Made by a program: the position numbers and the translations under genes. This document shows, in pieces, positions 49,231 through 61,974 of a DNA stretch of 64,000 bases. Origin of the DNA: Acanthacorydalis orientalis (lineage: Eukaryota > Arthropoda > Insecta > Megaloptera > Corydalidae); assembly GCA_034766995.1 (NCBI GenBank), contig CM068314.1, positions 12,282,701-12,346,700 of the forward strand, given 5' to 3'. Below the pieces are notes generated by a model. It was not told where the DNA came from. It saw only the letters and a program-made list of their open reading frames with translations, and did not search any database. Position 1 is the stretch's first letter, and each line of letters begins with the position of its first letter.

Positions 49231-50099
49231 AAAAATAATTCTAAGCAACAAGAATTAAAAATTTATTGTGAATGTAAAATTATTTACTTGATTTTTAAAT
49301 TAGAAGTTGGATTTATAAATATAGAAGTAAAGGCAGTAAGAAAATTTAAATATGCAAAAAAATATTTGTCGAGTTGAAAGGATGGTAATATTTTAATAAG
49401 ATGATAATAATTTCAAACTATGTATTTGTCGTCAAAAATTAAAAATTATGTTTTATTATATTAATATAGATAAAAATTAATTTAGATGAAACTATTTTTT
49501 ATCATATTAACAGGTTAATTTGGTATCAATTTATTATCTTTAAAGAAACATTTTTTTCTTTCACAAATACATGTTTAATTCTTTCATAGATTAGCAAAAA
49601 AATTGCCAACAAACTATATTGTATTTTTATGGTATTTGAAAAATAAAAGAAAGTAGATTAACTAAGATTTATTTAATATATTTCTTTCAAATATTTTATC
49701 AAAAAGAACTTTATAAATTATTTAAAATAATATTGGAATTATTTTAAATTAAATATTTATAGTTAAATAATTAAGAGAAAGTGTATTTCAAGCACATAAG
49801 AAATATTATTGTTTTATTGCACAGACAGAGAAAATAAATTTCAAAACATAATTTTTTTAAATTTTTGTTATAATGATATTAAGCCAGCTTGTTTGCTGAA
49901 TTCTACGTAATACTAAATTAAAAAATTCAAAAGTCTTCAGTATGTTTGTTTATTTTACTTTTTTATTTTGTGTGAAAATAATGTAGATATAAACATGAAT
50001 TTTTCAGAAATATAAATAAAAATAACACGAAGAATTTTTAAAAATGTGTGTTTTATTATATTAAAATTTTCTGTATATATTTTTTTTAACATTGAATAT

Positions 50100-50100
<1 letters not shown>
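49231..50100. other. A+T-rich sequence without recognised features
   Basis: Nothing recognised. Confidence 0.5.

Positions 50101-50168
<68 letters not shown>
50101..50168. repeat. (TA)n microsatellite
   Basis: Long near-pure TA repeat. Confidence 0.95.
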
Positions 50169-50209
50169 AACTTTCATTCATATGTACGGAATTTTTACTA
50201 ATGTTTGTT

Positions 50210-50480
50210 TTTTTAAAAAGTCTCGAACAGTGTCCTGGTTCGAAGTACAACGGCGCCAGGCGCTGGCCGGCATAGCAGTGCGTGTTTTCTGCATTTATTC
50301 TGTGATTTATGGCTCATGGAGATTTTTAATGTTGACAGTATGAATAATTAGCGCTCCCATTAAATCTAAACAATAAAGTATTAAATCCATAGTTAACGGT
50401 CGGCTCACTATATGAGCGTGACTGTCTATACGTGACTGTCTGTTCGAGGCGCAATCAACTTCTAGGAAGATCACACAATA
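50210..50480. other. Sharp GC-rich island with short direct repeat
   Basis: 50252-50271 has 18 G or C out of 20 bases and includes the small inverted repeat GCCAG/CTGGC. CGTGACTGTCT occurs twice, at 50417-50427 and 50431-50441. It lies between two (TA)n tracts. No open frame. Candidate regulatory or inserted element. Confidence 0.35.
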
Positions 50481-50563
50481 TTATGAAGATTCTTTTCTGC
50501 AACTTTTAGGGACAACAATTTAGTCTTTTTGTAATATTGTAGTTGTTTAATATTTGTTGCAGA

Positions 50564-50565
<2 letters not shown>

Positions 50566-50610
<45 letters not shown>
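50566..50610. repeat. (TA)n microsatellite
   Basis: TA repeat. Confidence 0.95.
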
Positions 50611-50611
<1 letters not shown>

Positions 50612-51504
50612 TTGAAGATTTAATTTATGAATAGGTTTTGTGAAATAATTGAATAATAAATATTTTCAATGTTCGTTCTTTTATACAAAGAGTATTATTT
50701 ATTATAAATGTTTTCTGTTCTGTTTATTAGTCTTATTTATTAAATGACAATCTATAATAGTAAATAAATAGAATTTATTAGAGAATACTTTGGAAAATTA
50801 ATTATTATTTGGGTTGATTTCTGTATCCTATAAATGAAAAATTTATCAATTTATAAAATTAGTCAAATATAAAATTGAAATGAGACCAGAAAGAATAGAA
50901 AATATAGAATTATAATAGAATTAATTTTTTGGAGAAAACATTAAATATTACTCTATTTTGTGTAATTGTGATAACGATTTCTAAGTAGAGATGCATTTTA
51001 TAAAAAAAGAACAAAAATGTATAATACAAAATTCATGATATTTAGAAATATAAGGCCCTTGAAATATTTTTTAAAGTTAATTTAATTATAGTATCTTTTG
51101 TAAAAAAAAATTGTAGAAAACTTTACAGTCAAATGACAATCTATAACTGTGTTAATTATTTCTTTTTTTTATGAAACAATGATGATACTTCTAGTTAAAT
51201 TTAATTTAAGCTGTCCGAATGCATTTTATTGATTTGTATTTTTTGAAAAAAATCTTAATATGTACTAGTGAGATGGTATGAAATTGTTTTTGTAACTACT
51301 AACGATATGTGAATATTCTCGAATTGATTAGCTAATAGTTGTAAAAAATGAGGGAGAGAATTTTAGCAAAAGTGCCTTTTCTATGACTATATATAAACAT
51401 TAAGGCATATTTGAGTTAATATATTCTTTAAAATTATTTTTAAGAGTTTATTCATATAATTTTATAAGATACTTATATACATATATAAGCATCTTATAAA
51501 AAAT
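50611..51504. other. A+T-rich sequence without recognised features
   Basis: Nothing recognised. Confidence 0.5.
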
Positions 51505-51512
51505 GTATGTAT

Positions 51513-51546
<34 letters not shown>

Positions 51547-51593
51547 TATAATATTAATATCTTATAATATATATATATATATACATATATTAT
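51505..51593. repeat. Interrupted (TA)n microsatellite
   Basis: Two TA tracts around TATTATAATATTAATATCTTA. Confidence 0.9.
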
Positions 51594-51649
51594 AAAAAAA
51601 AATAAAATTTTCTTTTTATACAAAAAAGTAACAGCACAATAAAATGATT

Positions 51650-52080
51650 CATTCGAATGAAATTCTGTTTAAGAACGAAAAGAGAAACTGATATTTTAAA
51701 TGAAACAGAATCCTTCGACTGATTTTATTCATTATGGATTATTTTCGTACGTTTCTAAATAAATAGAATCGCATTTCGAGATTTGCATACGACTACATAT
51801 CGCGGCGAACTATCTGGTTCTGAACGCCAATATAATCTGTAGATAGAGTAGCGTGTTAATGTCGGATGATTGAGTTTGTCGCCGTATGTTACAAACATCT
51901 GTAACATGTTCCACTAATGACCGTGAATCATTAATCCCTGACAGCTGACAATTCCAAACGGGTCATAAGAACGATCTATAAAACCGACATGCAGATTTAC
52001 GGTCTATTTAAATTGCCATCGATGTGGGTAATTTATTGTTTTTGCTTCGTTGCCGATAACACGATTGTTTGATACTACAG
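51650..52080. other. GC-richer island with homeodomain and E-box words
   Basis: CATTAATCCC (Otx/bicoid-type TAATCC) near 51939 is followed closely by TGACAGCTGAC with the E-box CAGCTG. ATATCGCGGCGAAC lies near 51797. No open frame of 60 codons. The composition and motif mix suit an enhancer, as inference. Confidence 0.35.
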
Positions 52081-52403
52081 ATATAAGAATTATTATTATT
52101 ATTGTAGGTGTGGATCTATGTGCAATATACATTTTTTTCGAATGTGTAAGTAACACACAGCTTTAAAGAAATTAATATATAATTACAATTAAAGAGAATA
52201 CAAAATATAAGACAACTTTACGAAAAACATTAAAATTTGCAGATTTTTCAGTGATTTAAAAATAAAAAGGATTATACTTTATATTAATGAATAATAAAAA
52301 ATAAATGAAATATGTACATAATTAATAAGAAAATTTTTGTTAACTATAACTTAAAAGTATTTTTTTATCATATTTAAAAAAATATTTTCAACAAAAGAAT
52401 AGA

Positions 52404-52653
52404 TTTTTAAAATTGTAATTGTATGTTTTACACCTGCGATTCTGTTGATTTGTCCTGGCGATCTTCGTCCTTTGAGATTGTATATGTGTCTCATCTTTCC
52501 TACTAGTTTCGGCAAGTGTGCCTTTTTCACGTAGATATTAATCTCAAACATCTACTTAAAAATGGTATCAGTGCTAAAATTAGTAGTTGAGACTAAGTAT
52601 TCAGATGATCCAAATAAATGATGATCACCAGAACAACATACAAATGATAAATT
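52404..52653. repeat. Fold-back interspersed repeat, copy B
   Basis: The left arm TTTTTAAAATTGTAATTGTA from 52404 and the inverted right arm TTTTAAATTTATCATTTGTA mirror each other. Further in, GTCTCATC..CTACTAGTTTCGGCA on the left mirrors GTCTCAACTACTAATTTTAGCA on the right. Related copies lie at 4360-4625 and 38380-38480. Non-coding. Probably an old MITE or fold-back element; superfamily unknown. Confidence 0.6.
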
Positions 52654-52767
52654 TAAAAAAAAACATCTCACAACTATTTAATTTGCTTAAAAATAAATCT
52701 GAGAAAAATTTTTCTTTACTTCTTTTGTGAAACTTGTATTATTTATACACATAAAATTAGAAAGTTA

Positions 52768-53329
52768 TTAGGTTGGTAGGAAAATAATTGCGGTTTTTGT
52801 TTTCTGAATTCTAACCTTATTTTTTCTATGAATTTTTTCTTAATTTTATCGTACTCATGTTAATATAAGTTTAAAGTGCTTTTTTCTGTGTTTTTTGTTA
52901 ACATCGGCTTTGGTTTTGTTATTAATTTTGCTTCAAATTGGATTATTGAATTAAAGATGGAAAAAGCAAATAGGAGCGTTGTTGAATGAGTTCAAAACGG
53001 ATGGTAAAGAAATAGAAACTGCTCGTGAACTAAACGATGCTTTTGGTGTGGGTATTGTTAAAGAACTTATGATGCAATGGTCATTCAAAATAATTTAGTG
53101 TCGGAGATGAGAGCCTTGAAGATAAAGTAGGTCGCAGGTGTCTTTCTTCAGTTCATAACGACCAACTGAAGGCGTTAGTTGAATCAGAACCACGCACAGC
53201 AATTCGTGAGATTGCACAAAATTTAGCCGTTAGTCATCCAATAATTCTTGATTACTTAAAATTACTTCAATTAAAAAATATATATGAATTTGTAGGTCAT
53301 AAACCGTAATTATTTTTCTATCAACCTAA
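52768..53329 (+). mobile_element. Deleted mariner element, largest copy of its family (562 bp)
   Basis: Left end TTAGGTTGGTAGGAAAATAA then TTGCGGTTTTTG; right end CCGTAATTATTTTTCTATC then AACCTAA. TA flanks both sides (52766-52767 and 53330-53331). It keeps the 5' leader, most of the HTH coding region and the 3' end. The catalytic domain is deleted. The ends are the best preserved of the four family members, so this is likely the youngest copy in the window. It cannot make transposase but its ends may still be bindable. Confidence 0.92.
52957..53260 (+). pseudogene. Mariner transposase N-terminal (HTH) remnant
   Basis: After the ATG at 52957 the frame is soon broken. It then gives FKTDGKEIETARELNDAFGV, GIVKELMMQWSF, and after a frameshift VGDESLEDK. 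A further frameshift gives VHNDQLKALVESEPRTAIRE followed by IAQNLAVSHPII. In intact Hsmar1-type proteins the equivalent text is the two-helix-turn-helix DNA-binding domain ending just before the linker. Nothing of the DD34D catalytic domain remains. At least two frameshifts and the large deletion make it a pseudogene. Confidence 0.85.
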
Positions 53330-54367
53330 TAATATTTTTATTGTAATATTTTTAAACCCTGTAGTCTTTGAGTGAATGTCAAAATGTTTATGTTTTTATT
53401 AGTAATTTAAGAAAAAAATAATTAATGAAAATTACTCTACTGAAAATAGTTAAAATTTATTGAAACCAGTTTATGATTTAATAATCTGTAAATTTTCTTA
53501 AAATTTTCTGTATATTTTGTAGTATATTACTTTTTTTCTGAAATATATATTTACGAGGGTTGCTTTAAATTAGTATTTATAAGATAAATATAAAATGCTT
53601 AAAACATTATATTCATTAAATTACATTAAACGTGAATGTTAATAATTTCTAATTTGGTTATATGTTTTAGTTTGATAAAATATTTCATTCTTTTTTGTTT
53701 AATTTTAACAATAATTTGAATTTCAATATGAAGTGAAACTAATTTACTTAAAAAAATATTTTTTTTAATAAAATTTACTCTATTTCAATTAATTTTTTTT
53801 CGTACTTTATTACTGACATTGCTAACTAATTAATTGGAATAAAAATGTAATTGCAATTTACCTATTAAGTTAAAAATATTAAATTAAATTTAATAATTCC
53901 TGCTTAACACACTCTAAATAGAGACCCGATTTAATTCTATTATTATTATTTTATTAAATATTTCAGAAACCTTAAAACAACAACTCGTATTAAGATTGTG
54001 TCCCAAACGGTTTTAATATTTATGGCTTCATCAACTGTCAAGGATAAAATCTAGATTCCCAAATCAAATTATTTACTGACATTCATAAATACTTTAACGG
54101 AAGATATATATGTATAGACTGAATATTTTCTAATCGATTTAAATATATTATACGAAAAAGACTGTCAAAATAAAAATGATACGATGCAGTCGAATAACAC
54201 TCGTACGAGGATACAATAAATCACAAGAATATCTCTACTTTAAACTTGATCTAATTCTTATCTCACACTCTTTCGTTTTTCTTCCTTAAAACTTTACATT
54301 TTATATAGACAGAACTTTAACGATAACGAAACTGTATAGAAATCTGTAAATACATTGCTGGAACCAA

Positions 54368-54371
<4 letters not shown>
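53330..54371. other. A+T-rich sequence without recognised features
   Basis: A lone TACGAGGGTTG word near 53552 resembles some mariner ends but has no partner. About 54160-54290 is slightly GC-richer. Confidence 0.4.

Positions 54372-54402
<31 letters not shown>
54372..54402. repeat. (TA)n microsatellite
   Basis: TA repeat. Confidence 0.9.
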
Positions 54403-54405
<3 letters not shown>

Positions 54406-54469
54406 CCAATCGTTTTGTTAAAATTTTAAAGAATTGATTATAAACGATCGACTTAACTTTCAGAAATTC

Positions 54470-54740
54470 GAAGACATTAATCATTCTTGAAGGAGAATCG
54501 TTTTGTATCGAATCAGGTGTTTAATCCCTAGAAACAGATTGTCATACCGGCTGCAGTTCGAGTCAAAATTCAATATACGTGCCAAGTATGTGACATCCAT
54601 AATTAGCAATTACGCGTCATCGCATAAATCCTGGAATCGCATGGACATTGCGCAACAATTAATTGGGCTGCAACGCTATGCAGTAATTAAATGCCAACAT
54701 CAATATACTCCTGTAATTTGTTTCACCAGTAGTTCACTAT
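54470..54740. other. GC-richer island with paired homeodomain words
   Basis: TAATTAGCAATTACGCGTCA near 54601 joins two homeodomain-type half sites to an ACGCGT; TTAATTGGG and GTAATTAAATG follow. A 94-codon plus frame (54503-54787) is open but unrecognised and ends in a hydrophobic A+T-rich tail, so I do not call it a gene. Confidence 0.35.
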
Positions 54741-54857
54741 TTATCTTTGTTTCTGTCTTTTACTACATTTATATTATTACTGTTTAATTGAAATAGTTTT
54801 TGATAGTTTCACTAATAAAATTAATTTATTTGACACAAAATCCTTTAACAAACACCT

Positions 54858-54924
<67 letters not shown>
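54858..54924. repeat. Compound (CA)n(TA)n microsatellite
   Basis: CA repeat to about 54896, then TA repeat. Confidence 0.95.
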
Positions 54925-54926
<2 letters not shown>

Positions 54927-55599
54927 TAAATTAATTTTATTTTGTAATAAACTGTTTAAAATCCATTTTTATATATATAATCATTCAATTTAATAAATCA
55001 AGCATATTTTAGTTTATGAAATTCAATTTTTATATTATCTCATATTTTTTTAAATAAAAATATTTTTACTAGGCCCAACTCTCCAAATCTATATTCTATA
55101 TGTATATTTTCCTTAGTTTTGCTCCCAAACTAATATTATTTGAATAAATAATTTCTTCTTTTTTAAATCCATTCGGTGTCCGATTGGTAGGATTACTAAA
55201 TTCTTTAACTATTTTAATATTTATGCTGATCTATCTTCTTAAATAGGAGAATTATTCAATTTATTATATATTTATGTAAACAAGCCTCACCTGTCTACGT
55301 ATTTTATTGTAATTTCTAAAAACTAATATTTTATTTTATTCCTTTACTAAACATTATTTATTTAGTTAACTACTTTTATATTTTTAAGTAAAGATGAATA
55401 TAGGTAAGACTTTTCAATTTTATAATCGATTTTTCCTGATTATTTTAATTAGTCTAGTTTCCATGCTTGTTGGAATAAATTTCAACTAGATTTAAAAATA
55501 TTTATGACTTTAAATAGTGGTGTGTTAAGTGGTATGTTATTGATAATAATTGTTTTGTTTTGGTTTACGATACAAGTGGAAATAGAAAAAAGTAACAAA
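54925..55599. other. A+T-rich sequence without recognised features
   Basis: Nothing recognised. Confidence 0.45.
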
Positions 55600-55880
55600 G
55601 ATCGTTTGTTTCAGGTTCTATAAATTTGAGAATTGTACGTACAAAGCAATTATGAGGGCCATCCATAAAGCTAAGAGCCAATAGAACGCGAGTGTCGCTA
55701 ACACAACATGAAACAGATGAAATATTTCAAACGGTCTTACGTATATGACAGCGATATATTTTCGATTTGTTGTTTTCTCTACTGATCATAACTTTTAATT
55801 TGGTACAAATCTGCAATACGTCTCGAAATCAAATATATCTCGAGGCACGTAATATCATTTCGGAACCCAATTTTCGGTTA
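55600..55880. other. GC-richer island, candidate non-coding element
   Basis: GAGGGCCATCCATAAAGC near 55654 includes CCATAAA, a posterior-Hox-type word. CAATAGAACGCGAGTGTCGC lies near 55679. No open frame. Regulatory role inferred only. Confidence 0.3.
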
Positions 55881-56149
55881 TTAGTATTTATTCACATCGA
55901 TACATCTGTGTTTTTAATAAAAATAATACATCAATAGAGATTAATACTTTATTTACAATGTTATTAACGAGAATAATTGTATGATTTATGTATTACTTTC
56001 AATAAGTCTTCAATATTAATACAGATTTAAATATAAATATAGGGTTTCAATTTGATAATTTTAATTAAATTGACAATATATTTAATAATACATTTTTATA
56101 AAATCAATATAATAAAATGTATTTAAAACGGTTAAATAAGATAACGTGT

Positions 56150-56500
56150 TTGCTAAACCCAAGATTAATTCTGATGTAATTTATGAACTTAAGAAGGGTT
56201 ATTAAGAGGAGCATATGTTTCCCAGAAGATATAAAATGAAAATCTGACAATAGGTATAATATGCATTCACTAATACGCAATCATGATCAGCATGCTGATA
56301 ACCTTCATGAATATTCAGTTTCAAAGAAAATCCTCATTTTCTCTATCCATGATTGTTTTTGGGTACGGCGGAGATTAGACAGAAAACCTGAATTTTATAG
56401 TTGTTAATATCTTTAAAAGTTTCACTTTATTGTCCGTAAGATATTTATTATACGGTCTTTACGACGCTTTGCAAACGTTTGAAAACGAGTAAAATTTAAG
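56150..56500. other. Mildly GC-richer island with a 14-bp palindrome
   Basis: ATCAGCATGCTGAT at 56286-56299 is a perfect palindrome of two TGCTGA half sites facing outward, related to Maf-type half sites. GGGTACGGCGGAG lies near 56360. No open frame. Confidence 0.3.
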
Positions 56501-57899
56501 TTGCAGATTTGGGTAGATTAAAAATGAAATAACATTTAGTCTATAAGGAAATTAAATTTTAAATTGTATATACATTTTCTAATATTTTCTTTTTTTATTG
56601 TCTATTAAATTTGAATTTGGATTCAGGTTTTAACTGAAATTATAATTAATAATTTGAATTTCCTTTGGTAAAATTCTTCAATTTTGAAATGATTTATTAT
56701 TTAATATCTAATGTGTCTTAATTATGTTAATATAGCAAAAAATGACATACGTTTCAAAAATTAAAATTTTAAAAATGATTTTTTTCATGGAATAACACCC
56801 ATTTTGTGAAATACAATTTCTATACATGTTCATACATACGATTTAATTTTCTTATTTCAAATTGATTAGCTTTAAATACTAGTTACAGCATTCTGCTTTT
56901 TATTCGAAAAGAGGTCAGTTAACTGTAGACGTGAGAACAAGGAAATAGCAAACGCGTTGTCTTTAGTAACACTAATGATCAATTGTCTGTTTCGGTTTTT
57001 GTCTATAAGGTTTTATGTCTGTAAAATTCTAAAGAGGACTTAGTATACATTTTAATTCAAACTACCAAAAACAAAGCTGACCTTTGCAACACTATATAAC
57101 ATGGCAATGAATGAAAAATATACAATTTCATAAATATTTCAGTTGAAATATCGGAAAAAAACTATTTTATTATTATGATAAAAATTTAAAACAAGATTTT
57201 TTGTTAAAACATGGTATTATATTTTTAATTCGAGTTTTCTTTTAAAAAAAGTACAAGTATCCTTAGCTTTCTGCTATATAAAATCATGTATTCTGTCTAT
57301 ATATCTTTTATACGCAGTGTAATATAAATATACAATAATGAATTTTAAAAGCTTTACAGCGAAGATTAATAACATTCGATCTAAATAATAATCAGAGGAA
57401 AATGTATCGAATGACTATAAGAAATTATTTCAATTATGATACTATTTATATTTGATTGTTTTTTACATGTTTAGATTTCTGAAAAAAAACTTCTCTATAG
57501 TAAAATGAAACATAGTCGAAATATAATTTTAATTCTTTGTATTAATGTATGTATTTGTAAATTTCAATGATGAGAAAGACTTATTTCTAGAGTGGTAAAA
57601 AATGTTTTATATCGATTATTTCAATAAGGTTTGTACATAAAATCCATTTTAGTGAAAAGCATTCAAATTAGAAAGTCTTATTTGATCGTATTAAATGTTT
57701 ATGCTTTTATAAAATTTTCATTTATTTACCCGAAGTATCAACAAAACTGCTCGCAGCATAATAAATCAACAAATAATTTAAAAGTTCGTTGATAGACTTT
57801 ACAAACAATCTGAATACACCGTTCGTAATACCATTAAAAAGTGTGAAATTTCATATAAATCTTAATCTTTGCACACAGACACATCCCGTAATTATTATT
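56501..57899. other. A+T-rich sequence with one small GC-richer patch
   Basis: About 56900-57020 is slightly GC-richer. No gene, repeat end or clear motif. Confidence 0.45.
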
Positions 57900-58250
57900 T
57901 AGTTATAATCTAAAAGTTAGACAAGTAGAGTCTGTTAAATACTTTGTACCACGGAGTTTTGAAATAATTCAGTTATCTTCGAGTCATCGTTGCTGTGAAA
58001 GTTTTTCGGGTTAAAATGTATTTAATGTTCTTCTGGCTCGTTGGTGATGAACAAGTGAAACTTGAACGCGAGACGGCTCCAGCCAGGGATGATGTGCAAC
58101 AGGTATTAGGTTGGTAAGCAAGCAAACGAGCGAATGTAGGCAGCTCTAGTGGCAACGCAGTCAAGAGAAACAAAGCAACGGATGGAATTGATGATGTCGA
58201 GGCCTCTAATTTTGAATTCAGTCGAATTGATTTGTCTACGCGGGTAATCT
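57900..58250. other. GC-richer island, candidate non-coding element
   Basis: About 290 bp with CpGs and G-rich pieces (gaacgcgagacggctcc near 58061). A 66-codon minus frame is open and unrecognised. TTAGGTTGGTAAG at 58106 looks like a mariner end but no partner exists. Confidence 0.3.
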
Positions 58251-59639
58251 TATATTCTAATTAAAATACACTTTATTTTTTTCAAATTATATTGCAATTT
58301 CTAAATTAATTCTCAGTCAACTTACCAAAATCAATTACTTAATCGAAATATCGGTTCCGTTTTATAAAATCATTCATATTCATTACTTTTTTACTTGTTT
58401 ACGTTTCGAAAGTAATTTGGATAAAACATTTTTTGAAATATGATATTTCATCATGAGTGTTAAAACGTATTTACTAATTCAAAAATATTTTTCGTTTGCT
58501 CTTGAACAATAACTTAAATTAGAAAAATATTGGTTTCGAGCCTATTTATTCAATTTACTTTTTATAAATTAAAATAAAACATTTTTAAATAAAATTAATT
58601 AATTATTTTTTTAAAAAAAGTTACTTAAGGTCATGGGCATAATATATTATTTTTTGATGTTTTTATCTTCCATACTAATCCTGTAATTTAATTCTATCTT
58701 CGTTTTCAATTTTTTACAAAAGATTCTTTTTAGAAAAAAATGTAAGAAAATGGAAAATTTTTTCTCCTAATTTGATTTTTAAATTTTATATGTAAGTAAG
58801 TAAAGTATTGTATTTCGAATAATTAATTATATTTAAATTTTTAATGTAAAATTTTAATGGTATTCTGTTTTAGAGCTTCACAGAAAAAAATTTAAATTAA
58901 TTAATATACAAATTTAAATGTTTTGAGATTTATTGAAATCTATCTTCTTACTAAAGTCTTTTACATTAATTTATTGTTAAATTTATAAAAAAAATTTATT
59001 ATAGTAAAAATTTAATTATTGAAATATCATTTATGCTTACTGAAAGTAAATTGAAACGATTATAAAATTATTAACACTTCAACCCTATACAAAATGTTTA
59101 TTTTTATATTAGTAAATTATTTAAATTCAAAAATGAACTCATATTAATTTTAATCTTAGTTTTTATAAGTAATGCTGCGTTTATGCATTTAAAAAAAATC
59201 ATATTTCAATTTTATGACTTCTTGGATTTTTTACAAATTAAAAACTTAAAAATGAATATAAAACCTTGTACATATCCCTTGTCTAAATCTATTTTTAAAG
59301 AAATTATTATTATAATAATTGTTAATATTTTGTTTAGAATAAAATGTGTTTTTTTTAAAAAAAATTAAATGTTCAATCGTATTTTTATTTATTTTAATTG
59401 AGTAATTTTAGAATAATATTTATTTCAGCGGATTAATTATAAATGATAACTTTCTAAGCGTTTATATAATTAAATTAATAAATAAAAGAATAAGAAGTTC
59501 CTTTAGATATTAATAATGACAAATAAATATAATTAAACAATACTCGAGGGTAAAGTGTAACACATTAAATTTACATTTATATAAATATCCACAGTATCAT
59601 CAAAAATTAATGTATTCAAATCACGTTACATAATTCTAA
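58251..59639. other. A+T-rich sequence without recognised features
   Basis: Nothing recognised; the frame at 59183-59368 is Ile/Lys/Phe-rich low complexity. Confidence 0.5.
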
Positions 59640-59790
59640 AGTAGTTTAAGCAGCATCAATCACAGATTCGCGACTCACAAATTAAATTTACTTGTGATAT
59701 GCACGTCAGTTCAAAGTTGCTCTTGTATCTCTCTATTCGTATATTTGTTCGTTATGATTCATATGAACAATTCAATAAAGTAGAGACAAT
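59640..59790. other. Small GC-richer island
   Basis: About 150 bp (cagcatcaatcacagattcg near 59651, atgcacgtcag near 59699). No open frame. Confidence 0.2.
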
Positions 59791-61923
59791 ATTATATTTC
59801 AGTTGTCTGCAGTTAAATGTGATTGTACTTTTTGTTGTCTTGTTATTTTTTAAAATTAATCTTTATTAAAAAATAATCTTTTCAACTATTGTACATTTAT
59901 ATTTATTATGACTGTTAAAATGTTTAAATCATATTGAAATTTGAAATATAAGCTATTTTTATTTAATAAAAGAACAGTTTTTGAAAGTCGGATACTTTTT
60001 TATTTATATTTGAGTAACATGGACTAATTTAATTACTTTTTATCGATTTAAGTATATTTTCATGAAGCAATTTTACAAAACTGTCAATATTAAATGATAT
60101 TCAATTTTAAATATGAATATTTTATAAAATTTTCACGATATTTCATAAACAATTTGTAAATTTTTTATATTAAATACATCTGCGTCCTGAATTGGGAATT
60201 ACATCATCTTAAAGATTTTTTAATCATATTCTGACACTTTATTTTTTAATACAATTTATATTATACTTCGATTTGATATTCTCTTAAATAAAAGTTTTAA
60301 ACTGTTTAAGATATTTCGTAAATTTTATAATAAGTAACGTTAAATGTATATGATTTTACATCATTAATAAATACAACATTTATATTCTTTAACATTTAAG
60401 AAGTATTTTATAAAATAAGATCAAAAAAAGTTTATGTAATTTATTAGTAAATATTTACTATTATTTATAAAATCTTATGTTTTATACAAAATCTTTAATC
60501 TGTTGAACATAAATTTCAGGTGATAATTCTAAGAAATGATAAATAATTTAAAATACTTTGATGTCATTCTTTGTATATGTTGTATACTTTTATGTAAATA
60601 TTATGGAATTGAAACGATAATTTGAAATAATAAACAAATATTTTGTCTATTTATAAATACTGAGGCCTATCAAAAAAATGAGATGAAATCAGTAAAATTG
60701 TTTATTTGAAATATTACTAAAAAAATATATTTTATTTCAAGAAACTTTCGTTCTTATTTATAAATTCCTACTTCTGATGCTTTATTTTTATGATTTCAGA
60801 TCACAGCGTAGTTTTTTTAGTACTATAGTTGAATTCATTTATATAAATTCATTTTTCATTTCTATACAGATTTACATAAAAAAATGTTTGGTTTAAAAAG
60901 ATCAATAAATGAGTTTAACACTTCGATACAATGGTATTATCATCTAAATGTGTATAATGATCAGTTATTAATTCTTAAATGATTTAAATGAAAAAAAACT
61001 TTTGTATTTGTGATATTCTCTTTCAACAATTTCCTTAACTATTTGATTACATCTTTCTGTAACGACTGTATGAACTCATATGTTCATTTTATATTACACT
61101 TTTGAAAATTATAATAAATCATAAATAAATTACAGTAAACACAGCAATTGAATAAGGATTGAAATATATTTCTGTTTTAATATATTATCGTGAAGATAGA
61201 GAGAATTTGAATGATGTTTCGAATTTCCTTTTTATATTGTCATATTTTCAATTGATTTTGGAAAATAATTTCCTTTTTTAGATTTATTTCACTAGATATT
61301 ATTAAGAATTTTGAACTCTAATCTTACTTGATTAACGCTTTTAACAACTCTATATTTAAATTCCTTCTTTCTATCGATAGCTATTTTCTCTTAAAACTTG
61401 TGTTATATCAATGTACAATCTTAGAGACAAGGAAGTATCAATTCGTAATATCTCTTCAATTTTTGTACATAATGATATTTATTTTTAATTTTATGATAAA
61501 AAATTGGTTAGGAATTTTTTTACTATTTATGTCTTCTTTTGTTACAGTTTATAAAAACATGTTCACTGATTGATTATTTATTTGATTTTAATCAGTGTTA
61601 CTGATATGAAACACGTACTGGATGCAAGAACAAATCCTATTTTTTGACTTTTTAAACAGATTTTTATTAATTTTAAAATATTATCGTAACATTTTAATAT
61701 ATCTATCAGATATTATTATTAAAAAGCATTAGAAAATTATTTTAAATTTAGGTAATATATTATACAGTAATGCTGAAACGTTTGAATAAATATTTTTTTT
61801 TAATTTAATTGCTTTAGAAATTATGTATATTAGTACAACGGTAACTAATAATGGAAACAAATGTTTAACATGAAATAAATTTTTTTAGTTAAAATAAAGT
61901 TTTTTACTCACTCACTATTTCGA
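59791..61923. other. A+T-rich sequence without recognised features
   Basis: No coding evidence. A lone GAGGCCTATCAAAAAAATGA near 60662 resembles some transposon ends but has no partner. Confidence 0.45.
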
Positions 61924-61930
61924 TCTCTCT

Positions 61931-61972
<42 letters not shown>
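61924..61972. repeat. Compound (TC)n(TA)n microsatellite
   Basis: Short TC run followed by TA repeat. Confidence 0.95.

Positions 61973-61974
<2 letters not shown>

Noticed and set aside
54503..54787. 94-codon plus-strand open frame as a gene
   Set aside because: Its product matches nothing known to me, its hydrophobic tail comes from A+T-rich sequence after the island, and the island is rich in homeodomain-type words that suggest non-coding function.
58106..58118. TTAGGTTGGTAAG as a fifth mariner end
   Set aside because: No matching inverted end lies within a plausible distance and the sequence after it does not follow the TIR of the other copies.
60662..60690. GAGGCCTATCAAAAAAATGA as a transposon end
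   Set aside because: No inverted partner and no target duplication found.
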